Assembly (NCBI GenBank): GCA_937898625.1
Contig: CALEJF010000010.1
Coordinates: 48,902 to 112,901 of the forward strand
DNA from: an uncultured Clostridia bacterium
GTDB lineage: Bacteria; Bacillota; Clostridia; Oscillospirales; Acutalibacteraceae
Reading direction: 5' to 3'
DNA: 64,000 nucleotides
Shown here piece after piece: positions 42,861-52,040 of the stretch. Position numbers and translations under genes: made by a program. Under the pieces are notes generated by a model. The model was given only the letters and a program-made list of their open reading frames with translations. It searched no databases and was not told the origin of the DNA. The stretch's first letter is position 1, and each line of letters begins with the position of its first letter.

Positions 42861-44088
42861 ATGGCATTGGCTGTCTTTCTGATGAATAATTGATATCAAC
42901 ACTCTTCTTGAACAATAAATAGTCATATTTCGGACGCCAATCATCGCCTGTATCAACTGCATTGAATTCATCTTCACTTGATGCCACATTGATTACATTG
43001 ACACCCATGATATTACCATCTTCTTTGTAGCATGTATCCCAAAATGCGTGGTGACCGATTTCTGTCACACTTGATGGAATATACACATAAGTAAGTGTCT
43101 GGTTATAACTGAACGCATCAGAGCCAATGAATTTGAGTCCTTCAGGAAGTGAAAGGTAGACCTCTCCCAGTGCCTCTTGTGATGTAAAATGGGTGTCAGC
43201 AACGGTTGTTTCACTCTTATATGTATATACATTGTAAAGTGAAGGGGTTGTGCTCCATTCGTCTACTCTTTCATGTAATTTGAATACAGCAAGAGTTTCA
43301 ATAGTCTCAAGACCTTCGGGGAGATAAATTTCTCTGAGGTTTGCATAGTTGAAACAAAGTTCACCAAGAGTTTTAACGGTTGAAGGAACTACATAAGTCT
43401 GAACATCTCTCTGGTATTCAGGCGTTACTTCATCTTTATAAAGTTCTCTTTCATATCCGTACTTTTGTCTTAAATATTCGTCATGGTTACAAGGATAGCA
43501 GATAACCTCTGTCATATCTTTGTTGTAAAGCACACCGTCAACATCGCAGTAATTAGGGTTGTTTTCGTCAACCTCAATTCTCTCCAATGACCAGCATGAA
43601 TAAAAGGATTTGCCATCAATCTTAAGTACATCTGCACCAATATTGATTACCTTTACAGCACCATCACAGTTAAGTGCATATTCTCTGATTGCAGTAATCT
43701 TTTTAGCTTCATCCTTATTAACAACAAAGTTTGTTGTAGGGTCTTTGTTCTCATTATCATATGTAAGAGATGAAACATAATCAATATCAAGTTCTGTAAT
43801 ATAACCTGTATTACTGAACTTGTCAAACTGATAACCTGAATCAATCTGTGAATATTCAAAAACCTCACTCTGAACAGTACGAACAGAGAAATACATTGAA
43901 AGAGAAACTGCAACTATAATAACAATTGCAAAAATAACTTTTTTGAGACCATAATGCTTATAAGGCTTGTTAATATGAGGAGGTGCAAGGCCCTCAACCT
44001 GATAAGTCCATATTTCGTCCTCAGGAATGTCAAGATGAATATCAGCCTGCAAAGCAACGCCTTTCATTTTCTTTTCTTTCTTACTCAT
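42859..44088 (-). CDS. Membrane-anchored BspA-type leucine-rich repeat protein
   Basis: A 409-residue protein. A 45-residue cytoplasmic tail is followed by one membrane segment (KKVIFAIVIIVAVSLSMYFSV) and an outer domain with BspA/LRR_5 repeats, such as VINIGADVLKIDGKSFYSCW, PNYCDVDGVLYNKDMTEVIC and FIGSDAFSYNQTLTYVYIPS. Such repeats bind proteins or surfaces. ATG 44088 is preferred over ATG 44103, as GGGGGTGAG lies before it. The upstream transporter gene ends at 44103, so the two are tightly coupled. Confidence 0.88.
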   Translation of the reverse strand: MSKKEKKMKGVALQADIHLDIPEDEIWTYQVEGLAPPHINKPYKHYGLKKVIFAIVIIVAVSLSMYFSVRTVQSEVFEYSQIDSGYQFDKFSNTGYITELDIDYVSSLTYDNENKDPTTNFVVNKDEAKKITAIREYALNCDGAVKVINIGADVLKIDGKSFYSCWSLERIEVDENNPNYCDVDGVLYNKDMTEVICYPCNHDEYLRQKYGYERELYKDEVTPEYQRDVQTYVVPSTVKTLGELCFNYANLREIYLPEGLETIETLAVFKLHERVDEWSTTPSLYNVYTYKSETTVADTHFTSQEALGEVYLSLPEGLKFIGSDAFSYNQTLTYVYIPSSVTEIGHHAFWDTCYKEDGNIMGVNVINVASSEDEFNAVDTGDDWRPKYDYLLFKKSVDINYSSERQPMP

Positions 44089-44102
44089 ATAACTCACCCC
44101 CA

Positions 44103-45854
44103 TTAACCTTTATAGCTACCAGCAATTGACTTGCCTTCTTCTTGTGCTTTCTTTTCAGTAACCTCTGCACGACGTTTAAGAACTTCCATAACCATATTCT
44201 GTTTCTTGTTGTCATAATCCCAGAAAAGATACGGAATTGTCATTAAGGCAAAACCAATAACATCAACAATAATCGGAATAACAATGATGTTTCTTCTGGA
44301 CTGGTCAACAAAGAGAACCTCCCAGTTACTGTTAAAGCCGTATTTAAGCAAGAAGATAGGAATAATCAAACCAACGAATGATGTGATTGGTCCTGTGAAC
44401 CAGCCAAAAATACCTGTGAAGCTTTCAAGACGTTCGCCAGATAAGTACATCTGATAGTCAGCGATACGAACACCCATATCGTGACCCGCTGTTGTAGGAA
44501 CAGTCTTTGTCATTTCCATAAAGAATAACACAACAACGCAGATTGTTCCGCAAAGGTTAAGATTATCACCGCAGAACCACATAGCAGAAGCGATAATTGC
44601 ATAACCTATTGCACGGCTTAACTGATAGAAAATCATAATCTGCTTGTATGAGAATCTCTTGAGGAAATATGGAGATAGCAAATCGGGTGGAGTACCCGCA
44701 AATGAAATGAGTGCTACCAATAATGAGTATGGAAGACCACTCAATCGGAATGTGTAGAAGTAAAGAATTGTAACGAATGGAAGCATACCGTTACCAAGTG
44801 AGTCAATAAGACCAACTATAGTATTAATCAGCAAATACTTATTCTTAAGAACGCCAAACATACCATCCCAGAATTTAATCTGAACCTTTTCTTCAATTGG
44901 TGGTTGTGGTATTCTCTCTTTAATTCTGCCTGCTAGGAACATTGTAAACCCTGCGGCGATAATGAATGTGATTGGAATAACATATCTGTAAAGGTTAATA
45001 TCCGCCCATTCATAGCGAAGAGCACCAACAATAGCGGGAAGAATAATTGCAAGAATAGAGTTGAATATGTGAGAAATTTTTACAGGATAACTACGGACAA
45101 GAATTCTCTCCTGAAGGTTAGGGCTGATTCTCTTTGAACATTCTTCAAGAACATTTCCGAAGCCGAATACATTGTATGTAGCAAAGAGAAGGTTTGCAAC
45201 CCATACTCTTGTTGCAACATCAGGAATGTTATAAACAGGAAGCCAACCAATAAGGATAACCATTATAATTTTTGGAACAACATCACAGTAAAGTCCGTAT
45301 TTATAACGGCCAAATTTTGGAATAAGTTTTTTACGCCAGAAGATATTACGGGCACCAACCCATCCTGAATACAGGAAGTGTGTACCAAAGGTTTTAAAGC
45401 ATGCCTTGGCATTCATACCCTCTAGTCCGTTAAGAAGCGTAATAAACGAGCTTGTTGGGTCAAAAAGCTTTGAGTAATCGAATATAATGGTCGATATACC
45501 AAAAAGCATCATCAGACCATAAACAAGATATACCTTTTTTTCCTGTTTTTTCGGCAAAAAGCCCAAGTTATCACACACATACCACCAAATCAGCGCTGTA
45601 ATATACCCGAGAGGCATATTCAGAATACCGATAACAGAGAATGTGAGATAAGGCAATTTGTAGTGGTGCATAATAAGGAAACAGCTTGACCAGAAGCCGA
45701 TATACTCCAGAATTTTTGCACCTGTGTAGTTTGCGCCGACACCGATAACCACATCCTTATATTCTTTATAAGGAACATACTTACCTTCTGCCGGGGTGTT
45801 CCAATGAGTTTTGATTTCCGTACCGAAATCTTTTACTTTATCAAGTACACTCAT
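44103..45854 (-). CDS. Large 12-TM MFS/GPH-like transporter
   Basis: A 583-residue polytopic protein with about 12 membrane segments, for example FWSSCFLIMHHYKLPYLTFS, YVIPITFIIAAGFTMFL and LCGTICVVVLFFMEM. The closest pattern is the glycoside-pentoside-hexuronide or related MFS group (INTIVGLIDSLGNGMLPFVTILYFYTF), but the classical motif is weak and it is longer than usual. The N-terminus is soluble (about 35 residues). The LRR membrane protein gene follows 14 bases after its stop; a complex of the two, with the LRR capturing a ligand, is an inference. Confidence 0.75.
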   Translation of the reverse strand: MSVLDKVKDFGTEIKTHWNTPAEGKYVPYKEYKDVVIGVGANYTGAKILEYIGFWSSCFLIMHHYKLPYLTFSVIGILNMPLGYITALIWWYVCDNLGFLPKKQEKKVYLVYGLMMLFGISTIIFDYSKLFDPTSSFITLLNGLEGMNAKACFKTFGTHFLYSGWVGARNIFWRKKLIPKFGRYKYGLYCDVVPKIIMVILIGWLPVYNIPDVATRVWVANLLFATYNVFGFGNVLEECSKRISPNLQERILVRSYPVKISHIFNSILAIILPAIVGALRYEWADINLYRYVIPITFIIAAGFTMFLAGRIKERIPQPPIEEKVQIKFWDGMFGVLKNKYLLINTIVGLIDSLGNGMLPFVTILYFYTFRLSGLPYSLLVALISFAGTPPDLLSPYFLKRFSYKQIMIFYQLSRAIGYAIIASAMWFCGDNLNLCGTICVVVLFFMEMTKTVPTTAGHDMGVRIADYQMYLSGERLESFTGIFGWFTGPITSFVGLIIPIFLLKYGFNSNWEVLFVDQSRRNIIVIPIIVDVIGFALMTIPYLFWDYDNKKQNMVMEVLKRRAEVTEKKAQEEGKSIAGSYKG

Positions 45855-45991
45855 TTTTCACTCTCCCTTTCTTTTTATAATCAATTTATTGTACCATAAT
45901 TTCAAATATTAAACAACGAAATTTCGCTTTTTCTTATAAGTAATATTGAACAAAAAAAAGAACTGTTTATTGTGCAACAGTTCCTTGATTT

Positions 45992-46675
45992 CTATATTAT
46001 ATTGAGTACTTCAGCAATATTCTTAATTTCGTAATCAACTTTAAGCGAAGTTTTATTCTCTTGGTTTAACGGATTGTACCAACAGCAAAGAATTCCTGCG
46101 TTATTTCCACCGCGAATATCACTTGAAAGGCTATCACCTATAATCATAATCTCATCGTGTATGAAATCTCCAATTTCACTTTGTACCGCATTAAAAAATT
46201 CAACAGATGGCTTTTCAAAACCAATTTTATCCGAGATAAAAACACCATCAAAAACATCAATCAATCCTGATTGAGTAAGTTTTCTGCTTTGTGCTACAAT
46301 AGTTCCGTTTGTAACAGCATATTGACGGACCTTGCCTTTAAGTGCAGTAACAGTTTCAAGTCCATTATCGCAAAAAAAGAACTTATCCCCAAGACGCAAC
46401 TGATATTCATTGTTAAAATCCTCCACACAGTCAAAATCAATGTTTTCCGTTTTGAAAAACTCTTTAAATCTGTCATGAAGGACTTGGGATTTTGTTATTT
46501 CTCCCCGTTCAAGCATTTCCCAGTATTTTTTGTTGATTGGTGAATATCTCGCCACCATTTCGTCAGTGCACTCACCAAGCCCGAATATTTCAAAGCACTT
46601 TTTTATAGCATAATTCTCTGATTTTTCAAAATTAAGAAGTGTGCCATCTATATCCCAGAGTAATGTATTAATCAT
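45992..46675 (-). CDS. HAD-family phosphatase (YjjG-like)
   Basis: A 227-residue HAD hydrolase with the nucleophile motif LLWDIDGTLLNFE, motif II in AVTNGTIVAQSRKL, motif III Lys in GFEKPSVEFF, and motif IV GDSLSSDIRGG. The long cap and the LNF/KSE pattern after motif I match the YjjG (TIGR02254) non-canonical nucleotidases, which clear aberrant pyrimidine nucleotides. ATG 46675 follows AGGTGG and lies one base after the mntP stop, so it is co-translated with mntP. Confidence 0.87.
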   Translation of the reverse strand: MINTLLWDIDGTLLNFEKSENYAIKKCFEIFGLGECTDEMVARYSPINKKYWEMLERGEITKSQVLHDRFKEFFKTENIDFDCVEDFNNEYQLRLGDKFFFCDNGLETVTALKGKVRQYAVTNGTIVAQSRKLTQSGLIDVFDGVFISDKIGFEKPSVEFFNAVQSEIGDFIHDEIMIIGDSLSSDIRGGNNAGILCCWYNPLNQENKTSLKVDYEIKNIAEVLNII

Positions 46676-46676
46676 A

Positions 46677-47252
46677 CTAACCACCTATTACGCCCAATCC
46701 TTCAAGGAGGAATTTAACACCCATAAGAACAAGCACAAGACCACCTGCTAATTCAGCTTTACTCTTATATTTAGCTCCGAATTTATGACCGATAAATACA
46801 CCAATGGCAGAAAGTCCCGCAGTAATAATACCGATTAAAGCAACTGCTAAAAATACAGTATTTCTGTTATAAGTCAATGCAAAAGCAACACCAACTGCCA
46901 GTGCATCAATACTTGTTGCAATAGCCAATGCGGTCAATTCCTTTAAATTCAACTTGCTATCTCCGCATTCTTCACATTCGTCATCACCTTTGATTGCTTC
47001 AACAATCATTTTCCCACCGATAATAGCAAGTAAAATAAATGTTACCCAATGGTCGATGCTTTCAATATAATGAGCAAAACGGGAACCGATAAACCAACCT
47101 ATTAATGGCATACCCGCCTGAAATCCACCAAAGAAAAGGGCAATAAGTGACATTTGCATGAAATCAAGTTTTCTCATATTAAGACCCTTGCACACAGCAA
47201 CTGCAAAGGCATCCATTGCAAGGCCAACTGCTATTACTACTAATTCAGCCAT
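46677..47252 (-). CDS. mntP: Manganese efflux pump MntP
   Basis: A 191-residue membrane protein with six hydrophobic segments and the tandem Asp motifs of the MntP (DUF204) family: GLAMDAFAVAVCKGL near the start and ATSIDALAVGVAFAL in the second half. A cytoplasmic acidic/Cys stretch (DDECEECGDSK) lies in the middle loop. It exports Mn(II). SD AAGGAG precedes ATG 47252, but a terminator-like hairpin lies between the promoter and this SD. Confidence 0.93.
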   Translation of the reverse strand: MAELVVIAVGLAMDAFAVAVCKGLNMRKLDFMQMSLIALFFGGFQAGMPLIGWFIGSRFAHYIESIDHWVTFILLAIIGGKMIVEAIKGDDECEECGDSKLNLKELTALAIATSIDALAVGVAFALTYNRNTVFLAVALIGIITAGLSAIGVFIGHKFGAKYKSKAELAGGLVLVLMGVKFLLEGLGVIGG

Positions 47253-47263
47253 AAAATCTCCTT

Positions 47264-47294
47264 GAAAAAAGGCTCATAACAAATATGAGCCTTT
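47264..47294 (-). terminator. Terminator/attenuator hairpin in the mntP leader
   Basis: Minus-strand stem AAAGGCTCATA / TATGAGCCTTT (47284-47294 and 47268-47278) with a T run, ending about 12 bases before the mntP start codon. It may end spo0A transcripts, but it lies downstream of a good promoter, so mntP transcripts must pass it. Confidence 0.85.
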
Positions 47295-47310
47295 AATTAT
47301 ATCTGCCAAA

Positions 47311-47339
47311 ATGATAGCACTTTTAATATGTATTGTCAA
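47311..47339 (-). promoter_or_regulatory. mntP promoter
   Basis: On the minus strand TTGACA (47339-47334), 17-base spacer, TATCAT (47316-47311). The start would be near 47304, roughly ten bases before the hairpin at 47294. Confidence 0.75.
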
Positions 47340-47349
47340 CAATGGCAAC

Positions 47350-48108
47350 TTATGAAATTTTCATTCGCAGACGAAGCTTATCACTTATCATAGCAATAAA
47401 CTCTGAGTTAGTTGGCTTTCCTCTTGTATTCTGAATAGTGTATCCAAAATATGAACTGAGCACATCAACATCTCCCCTATCCCAAGCAACCTCAATAGCG
47501 TGACGGATGGCTCTTTCAACACGGGATGCAGTTGTTGAGTACATTTTTGCAACTGTGGGATACAAAATCTTTGTAACAGAACTCATCATTTCTCTGTCAT
47601 TTATTGAAAGAACTATTGCCTCACGCAAATACTGATAGCCTTTAATATGTGCAGGAACACCAATCTGATGCATTATTTCACTTACTGTGACTTGTAAATC
47701 GTTTGAACCACCAAGGCCGTTTGTACCACCTTCACTCTTACTCCAGCCGGTTAACTGTGAAATGCGTTGAGCTAATATATTAATATCAAAAGGTTTCAAG
47801 AAATAGTAATCTGCACCTGCCGATAAAATCTCCTGTTCAAATCTTTGATTATCCGTACTTGACATTATCATAATTAAAGGCTTTGTTTCTTCATCAAGTT
47901 CACTTATAACACCCAATGCATCAAGATTTGCCATAAATGCATCCATTACAATAACATCAATCTCATTGTTGGCATTCTTTTCTAAAACTGCCTTTCCATC
48001 CTTCGCAACAAGATAAACATCACATCCATAACTACGCAACACATTTGCACAATTTCTCCCGAATTCACTTCCCTCACCAGTTAATAATACTTTCAAATTG
48101 TTTCCCAT
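47350..48108 (-). CDS. spo0A: Sporulation master regulator Spo0A
   Basis: A 252-residue response regulator. The C-terminal DNA-binding domain is typical Spo0A: MHQIGVPAHIKGYQYLREAI, SRVERAIRHAIEVAWDRGD and GKPTNSEFIAMISDKLRL. In the receiver domain the phosphoacceptor is Asp56 (VIVMDAFM) and the Lys is in YFLKPFD. The usual acidic pair near residues 10-11 is replaced by TGEGSE, leaving a single Glu. ATG 48108 is chosen for GGAGGTTTC upstream; the open frame starts earlier at 48174 without an SD. Its presence indicates a sporulation-capable lineage. Confidence 0.94.
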   Translation of the reverse strand: MGNNLKVLLTGEGSEFGRNCANVLRSYGCDVYLVAKDGKAVLEKNANNEIDVIVMDAFMANLDALGVISELDEETKPLIMIMSSTDNQRFEQEILSAGADYYFLKPFDINILAQRISQLTGWSKSEGGTNGLGGSNDLQVTVSEIMHQIGVPAHIKGYQYLREAIVLSINDREMMSSVTKILYPTVAKMYSTTASRVERAIRHAIEVAWDRGDVDVLSSYFGYTIQNTRGKPTNSEFIAMISDKLRLRMKIS

Positions 48109-48164
48109 TTTTGAAACCTCCATTTTTTTATGAAAATCATTTTCTGATTTCTTATTTCTGCCAT

Positions 48165-48230
48165 ATTTTACCATATTTGGTAATTATTGGCAATAGTTTT
48201 TATTTTTTTAATGCAAAAAACTTTTCGACA
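48165..48230 (-). promoter_or_regulatory. spo0A: spo0A promoter with upstream 0A box
   Basis: On the minus strand TTGCCA (48193-48188), 17-base spacer, TAAAAT (48170-48165). About 30 bases upstream of the -35 is TGTCGAA (48230-48224), the perfect Spo0A box, extended by AA. Autoregulation is the natural reading. Confidence 0.75.
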
Positions 48231-48486
48231 TTTTCTGCAAGCAAAATATTTAATATTATGAAGGAAAAAACAAAAAATCCTGCAAAAAATATGCAGAATT
48301 ATTCAGAAAATACGGTTTTATAATTAACCGAATTCTATTTTATACAGTATATTTTTAACAGGGATTTGAACTTTGATTTTGTTGAAAACTATGTTGAAAA
48401 TGTTTAAAACTTGATAATTCAAGGGTTTTGAGTGGCAAATTATGTTATTTTTGTAAAGCAAACATCTTTACATTTCATTTTTTGAC
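48231..48486. other. AT-rich intergenic stretch without a recognised gene
   Basis: Between the spo0A 0A box and the terminators of the ABC-permease genes I see no supported gene. The only open frame with a start is 21 codons at 48258-48323 without an SD. Confidence 0.6.
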
Positions 48487-48522
48487 AAAAAAACAGATGT
48501 ATATACAATTGCATATACATCT
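48484..48522 (-). terminator. Strong palindrome and terminator of the permease/adaptor unit
   Basis: AGATGTATAT / ATATACATCT (48495-48522), flanked by a second complementary pair TTCATTTTTT / AAAAAATGAA. On the minus strand the stem is followed by GTTTTTTTG. A second GC-rich stem, ACCCC/GGGGT (about 48547-48571), sits between it and the permease stop. Confidence 0.78.
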
Positions 48523-48584
48523 AAAAAATGAAGGATTAAATTCAAAACCCCAAGGATGGTTCCCCGGGGTCTGATTTAGTCATA

Positions 48585-49832
48585 TTAATCTCTGCGAAGT
48601 GCCTCAATTGGTGGTAATTTCGCTGCCCTTCTGGCAGGATAAACCCCAAAGATTATTCCTATTGCTGATGAGAAGCCAACTGCCAAAGCAATAGTGGATG
48701 GTTGTACAGTAAGAGGTACTTTCATTATATATGAAACAAATGCCGCACCTGCAACACCTAACAACAGTCCAATTAAACCGCCTATAAGACAAAGTATTAT
48801 GGACTCTGTCAGGAACTGGAACATAATTGTTCCTGTTTTTGCACCAAGAGCTTTTCTGATACCAATTTCACGAGTTCGCTCAGTAATTGATACCAGCATA
48901 ATATTCATAACGCCAATACCACCAACAATAAGTGAAATCGCACTTACCGCTGCTATAAAGATAGTAAAGACATTAATAACAGTATCTAAAAGGTCAATAT
49001 ATGTTGCCATATTAGTTACAGCATAGCAATTCTTTTCGTAATTATCGTGGAGAGAGTGCACACGATTGAGTGCTGCTGTACCAATTCCATCAAGCATATT
49101 TTCGTCAACAGCAGTAATCTGAAGCATATCATAACGACCACTTGTTCTTCCAAGGATAGTAGCTGAAACAGGTGCAGGCATCATAAGCATACAGCTTGTC
49201 ATCTGCATTCCGCCCATCATAGAAGTCATATTGCTCATCATTTCTTCAGTGTCAAGATTCATACTTGCCATAATGTCCACAACGCCAACAATACGGACAG
49301 ATATTGTAAGGTCATTTGAGGTACAACTCACACTTTCTCCAACAACATCTTTTCTGCCGAAAAGCTGCAACGCACTGCCCACATCAATAACGCCAACATT
49401 CTTACCCTCAAGGTATTCTTCTTCTGTGAAAAACCTACCATAAAGCAAAGGTGTTCGCATTAACATCTGCATATCCGTATTACAACCAATACCCATAAGG
49501 ATACCCGTCATATCGTTAGCACTCATCTGGCACATTGCTATTGACTGCATGGTTGCGTATTGCACACCATCAAGTTTTTTTATTGCTGCAATATCCGCAT
49601 CGGTGAAATAGTCATCATCATTTGCTTCATTTGCATTTACAGTAAGTGAAATTGCACTGTTACCCATATCACGAATCATACCCACGATGTAGTCCCTACC
49701 ACCATTACCAACTGTAACAATGGCAATAACAGATGCAACACCAATTATAATACCCAGCATAGTAAGCAGTGAACGCATCAGGTTTGTTCTTATACTGAAA
49801 ACGGCAATACGAATATTCTCTTTAATATTCAA
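48585..49832 (-). CDS. MacB/FtsX-type ABC permease
   Basis: A 415-residue permease with the four-TM plan of MacB-like exporters: TM1 near residues 20-45 (SLLTMLGIIIGVASVIAIVTVG), a large outer domain, and three C-terminal TMs with GGIGVMNIMLVSITERTREIGIRKALGA, a hallmark of the family. It has no fused ATPase. The HlyD-like adaptor gene ends 15 bases before its start, so they form one unit. The usual partner ABC ATPase gene is not found on either side in this window. Confidence 0.92.
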   Translation of the reverse strand: MNIKENIRIAVFSIRTNLMRSLLTMLGIIIGVASVIAIVTVGNGGRDYIVGMIRDMGNSAISLTVNANEANDDDYFTDADIAAIKKLDGVQYATMQSIAMCQMSANDMTGILMGIGCNTDMQMLMRTPLLYGRFFTEEEYLEGKNVGVIDVGSALQLFGRKDVVGESVSCTSNDLTISVRIVGVVDIMASMNLDTEEMMSNMTSMMGGMQMTSCMLMMPAPVSATILGRTSGRYDMLQITAVDENMLDGIGTAALNRVHSLHDNYEKNCYAVTNMATYIDLLDTVINVFTIFIAAVSAISLIVGGIGVMNIMLVSITERTREIGIRKALGAKTGTIMFQFLTESIILCLIGGLIGLLLGVAGAAFVSYIMKVPLTVQPSTIALAVGFSSAIGIIFGVYPARRAAKLPPIEALRRD

Positions 49833-49846
49833 TATTCACACCCCAT

Positions 49847-51427
49847 TTATGCATTCTTCATCTTAACTGCTGTACCGTCTTCCATATTCGGGTCAGGACT
49901 TTTTACAACAATTTCGCCCTCAGAAAGTCCAAGTATTACTTCGTAATTGGCCTCGTCAAGCAATCCTTTTGTAATTTTGCGTTTTGTTACAGTTCCTTCC
50001 CTTTCATCGAGAACGAATACTGAATAAACACCGCTATCATAGATTACTGATTCAACAGGAACTGTTAAAACATTTTCAAGTGTATCAAGGACAATCTTAA
50101 TATCAACATCAAATCCCACAACTATTTTTGAGTCAGGATTGTTGATTTTAACCTTAACAATAGCACCTGAAGCACCTGATGTTCCACCCATAATGGATGT
50201 GATTGAACCTAAATCAAGACCACCTGCTGATTCAGCTGCTTTTGCACCTACATAGATAATTTCGCCCTCATATTCAGAATCAAGGCTTGTAATGACCGCT
50301 TTCATTCCCCTTTTAACTTTAAGAAGGTCGGATTTGCCAACTGTAACAGTAACTATCATATTATCATAACTTTCAACTGTAACACCGGCACCCATAGGTG
50401 TTGAAGAACCGTTTAAAAGAGTTGCGACAATATTTGCTGTTTCACTGTCCATTCCTCCACCTATTAATGAGGAAATATCAAGAGCTGAACCTGTATTTTC
50501 TTTAACAGGTACAAAGCTTTCACCTGCTTTAATATTAACTGTTGTTACAACACCATCGTTTGCTGCAACCCAGCCATTTTTCATATCGTTATATGCTTTA
50601 TTTATTTTTTCATATTCTGCTTTTTTGGCATCTTTCATAGCCTTCAATGCATCAACAACCGAAGAGTCCGCTGCAACTGTAGAAACATCTTCTGCATAAA
50701 GTGCTGAAAGTTGTGAATTGAGCTGTGCCAATTCAAGATTTTTCTGCATAAGCTCTTTTTGCTTTGCTTCAGTTGCCTCGTCCACAACGGGAAGTTCAAC
50801 CTGTGATGCAGCCTTTTTAAACTCGATTACCTGCATTAATGAAGCACCATTTGAAAGCATCTGCACAGCAATCATATCAATCTGGTCTTCAGGAATAGGT
50901 GCAGTTTCGCCTGTTTTACCTGCCTCAATCTGTGAAGATAATTCCTTTATCTCTTTTTCTTTAAGGGCTACCTGCTTTGAAAGTTTTTCAATTTCAGCCT
51001 TGATTTCGGCTTTTCTGTTTGCATTATCTGATGAAGTTGAAACTGTATCGTTATACTCTTTTAAAGCCTTGTCATATTCTGCCTTTGCCTTGTTGAGATA
51101 CTCTGTAGCACCACTAACATCAAAAGTCGCAATCTTATCGCCTTTTTTAACGGAATCGCCAACGCCTACTAAAACCTCTTCAACTGTTACACCTTGAATT
51201 GCAAGGAAGTTTTCAGTAAGCCCTGACTCAACTGTACCGCTTACATCAAGGTAATCAGTAACAGTACCATAACTCACCTTGGAAACATCGTATTCAACCG
51301 GTGGTTCAGGTTTAAAATTAGAATAAAGGACATAAATAAGCAATAATAGAATTGCTAAAGCACCTGCAATAATGCCTATTTTTGCCTTCAAACTCTTTTT
51401 CTTAAAGTTCTTTAACAAGGAAATCAC
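49847..51427 (-). CDS. HlyD/MacA-type membrane fusion adaptor
   Basis: A 526-residue protein with one N-terminal membrane segment (residues 15-35), a lipoyl/barrel-sandwich half VSGTVESGLTENFLA ... VGVGDSVKKGDKIATFDVSG, and a long coiled coil of Glu/Lys/Ala (about residues 115-290). The second lipoyl half and beta-barrel follow (GWVAANDGVVTTVNIKAGESFVP, VKRGMKAVITSLDSEYEGEI), then a C-terminal domain with VESVIYDSGVYSVFVLDE. Such adaptors bridge permease and extracytoplasmic side. It sits just upstream of the permease gene, and the two should work together in peptide or drug export. Confidence 0.92.
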   Translation of the reverse strand: MISLLKNFKKKSLKAKIGIIAGALAILLLLIYVLYSNFKPEPPVEYDVSKVSYGTVTDYLDVSGTVESGLTENFLAIQGVTVEEVLVGVGDSVKKGDKIATFDVSGATEYLNKAKAEYDKALKEYNDTVSTSSDNANRKAEIKAEIEKLSKQVALKEKEIKELSSQIEAGKTGETAPIPEDQIDMIAVQMLSNGASLMQVIEFKKAASQVELPVVDEATEAKQKELMQKNLELAQLNSQLSALYAEDVSTVAADSSVVDALKAMKDAKKAEYEKINKAYNDMKNGWVAANDGVVTTVNIKAGESFVPVKENTGSALDISSLIGGGMDSETANIVATLLNGSSTPMGAGVTVESYDNMIVTVTVGKSDLLKVKRGMKAVITSLDSEYEGEIIYVGAKAAESAGGLDLGSITSIMGGTSGASGAIVKVKINNPDSKIVVGFDVDIKIVLDTLENVLTVPVESVIYDSGVYSVFVLDEREGTVTKRKITKGLLDEANYEVILGLSEGEIVVKSPDPNMEDGTAVKMKNA

Positions 51428-51560
51428 TATCCTTCAAATAATTTTTCATTTTATTGTACTACAATTTTTAATATTTTCCAAGAATTTTTTTGTAAACAAA
51501 TTGTAAATTTGGAACTTTTTTCATATAGATATATAATTATTCTTTATATTGGTGATGCTT

Positions 51561-52040
51561 ATGAAAAAATTATTGGCAATTTCTTTTATTTTTATAATTA
51601 TATTCTTCAATGGTTGTTCAAAAGAAGAAAAATTTGGTGTTGAGCAATTTGTCACGCGAATGAATAAGGAATATAACGCGGAATATAAAACCGCTGATTT
51701 TTTGCTTGGGAAAAACCAAGATGAAAACAATTGCCTATTCTATGAGGATGGCAACTCACTATTATCTCTCAGATTGAACAATAATAATCAAATTGTAGGC
51801 ATTGGATTACTTTCATTACCGGAAAAGAATTACACGCAAGTTATTGACCATTTTTGTAAAATCTGTTCTGTGTTCACAGGCTTTGATTATGACAGTCAAA
51901 TGAAAATTCTGAATGAGTGCGAAATTACAACCGAAAGAATAAAACTAACCGACAGCAATATGGTTATCACTGTCGGCAAATACAAATATTCTGTTATCTG
52001 TAACAACTATAGTGTTACTCTTTTCTGTGATAGGGTGTAA
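51561..52040 (+). CDS. Small predicted lipoprotein
   Basis: A 159-residue protein with a lipoprotein-type signal: MKKLLAISFIFIIIFFNGC with the lipid-accepting Cys at about residue 19. ATG 51561 has GGTGATGC directly upstream, while upstream in-frame starts lack this. The mature part is acidic and neutral, with alternating strands, and no family is recognisable. It converges on cysS: its stop is immediately before the cysS stop (52041). No terminator separates them. Confidence 0.65.
   Translation: MKKLLAISFIFIIIFFNGCSKEEKFGVEQFVTRMNKEYNAEYKTADFLLGKNQDENNCLFYEDGNSLLSLRLNNNNQIVGIGLLSLPEKNYTQVIDHFCKICSVFTGFDYDSQMKILNECEITTERIKLTDSNMVITVGKYKYSVICNNYSVTLFCDRV

Noticed and set aside
47253..47340. 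yybP-ykoY manganese riboswitch before mntP
   Set aside because: The leader from the predicted start to the SD is only about 50 bases and holds just a terminator-type hairpin.
48258..48323. 21-codon ORF in the gap upstream of spo0A
   Set aside because: No SD and no recognisable sequence; expected by chance in AT-rich DNA.
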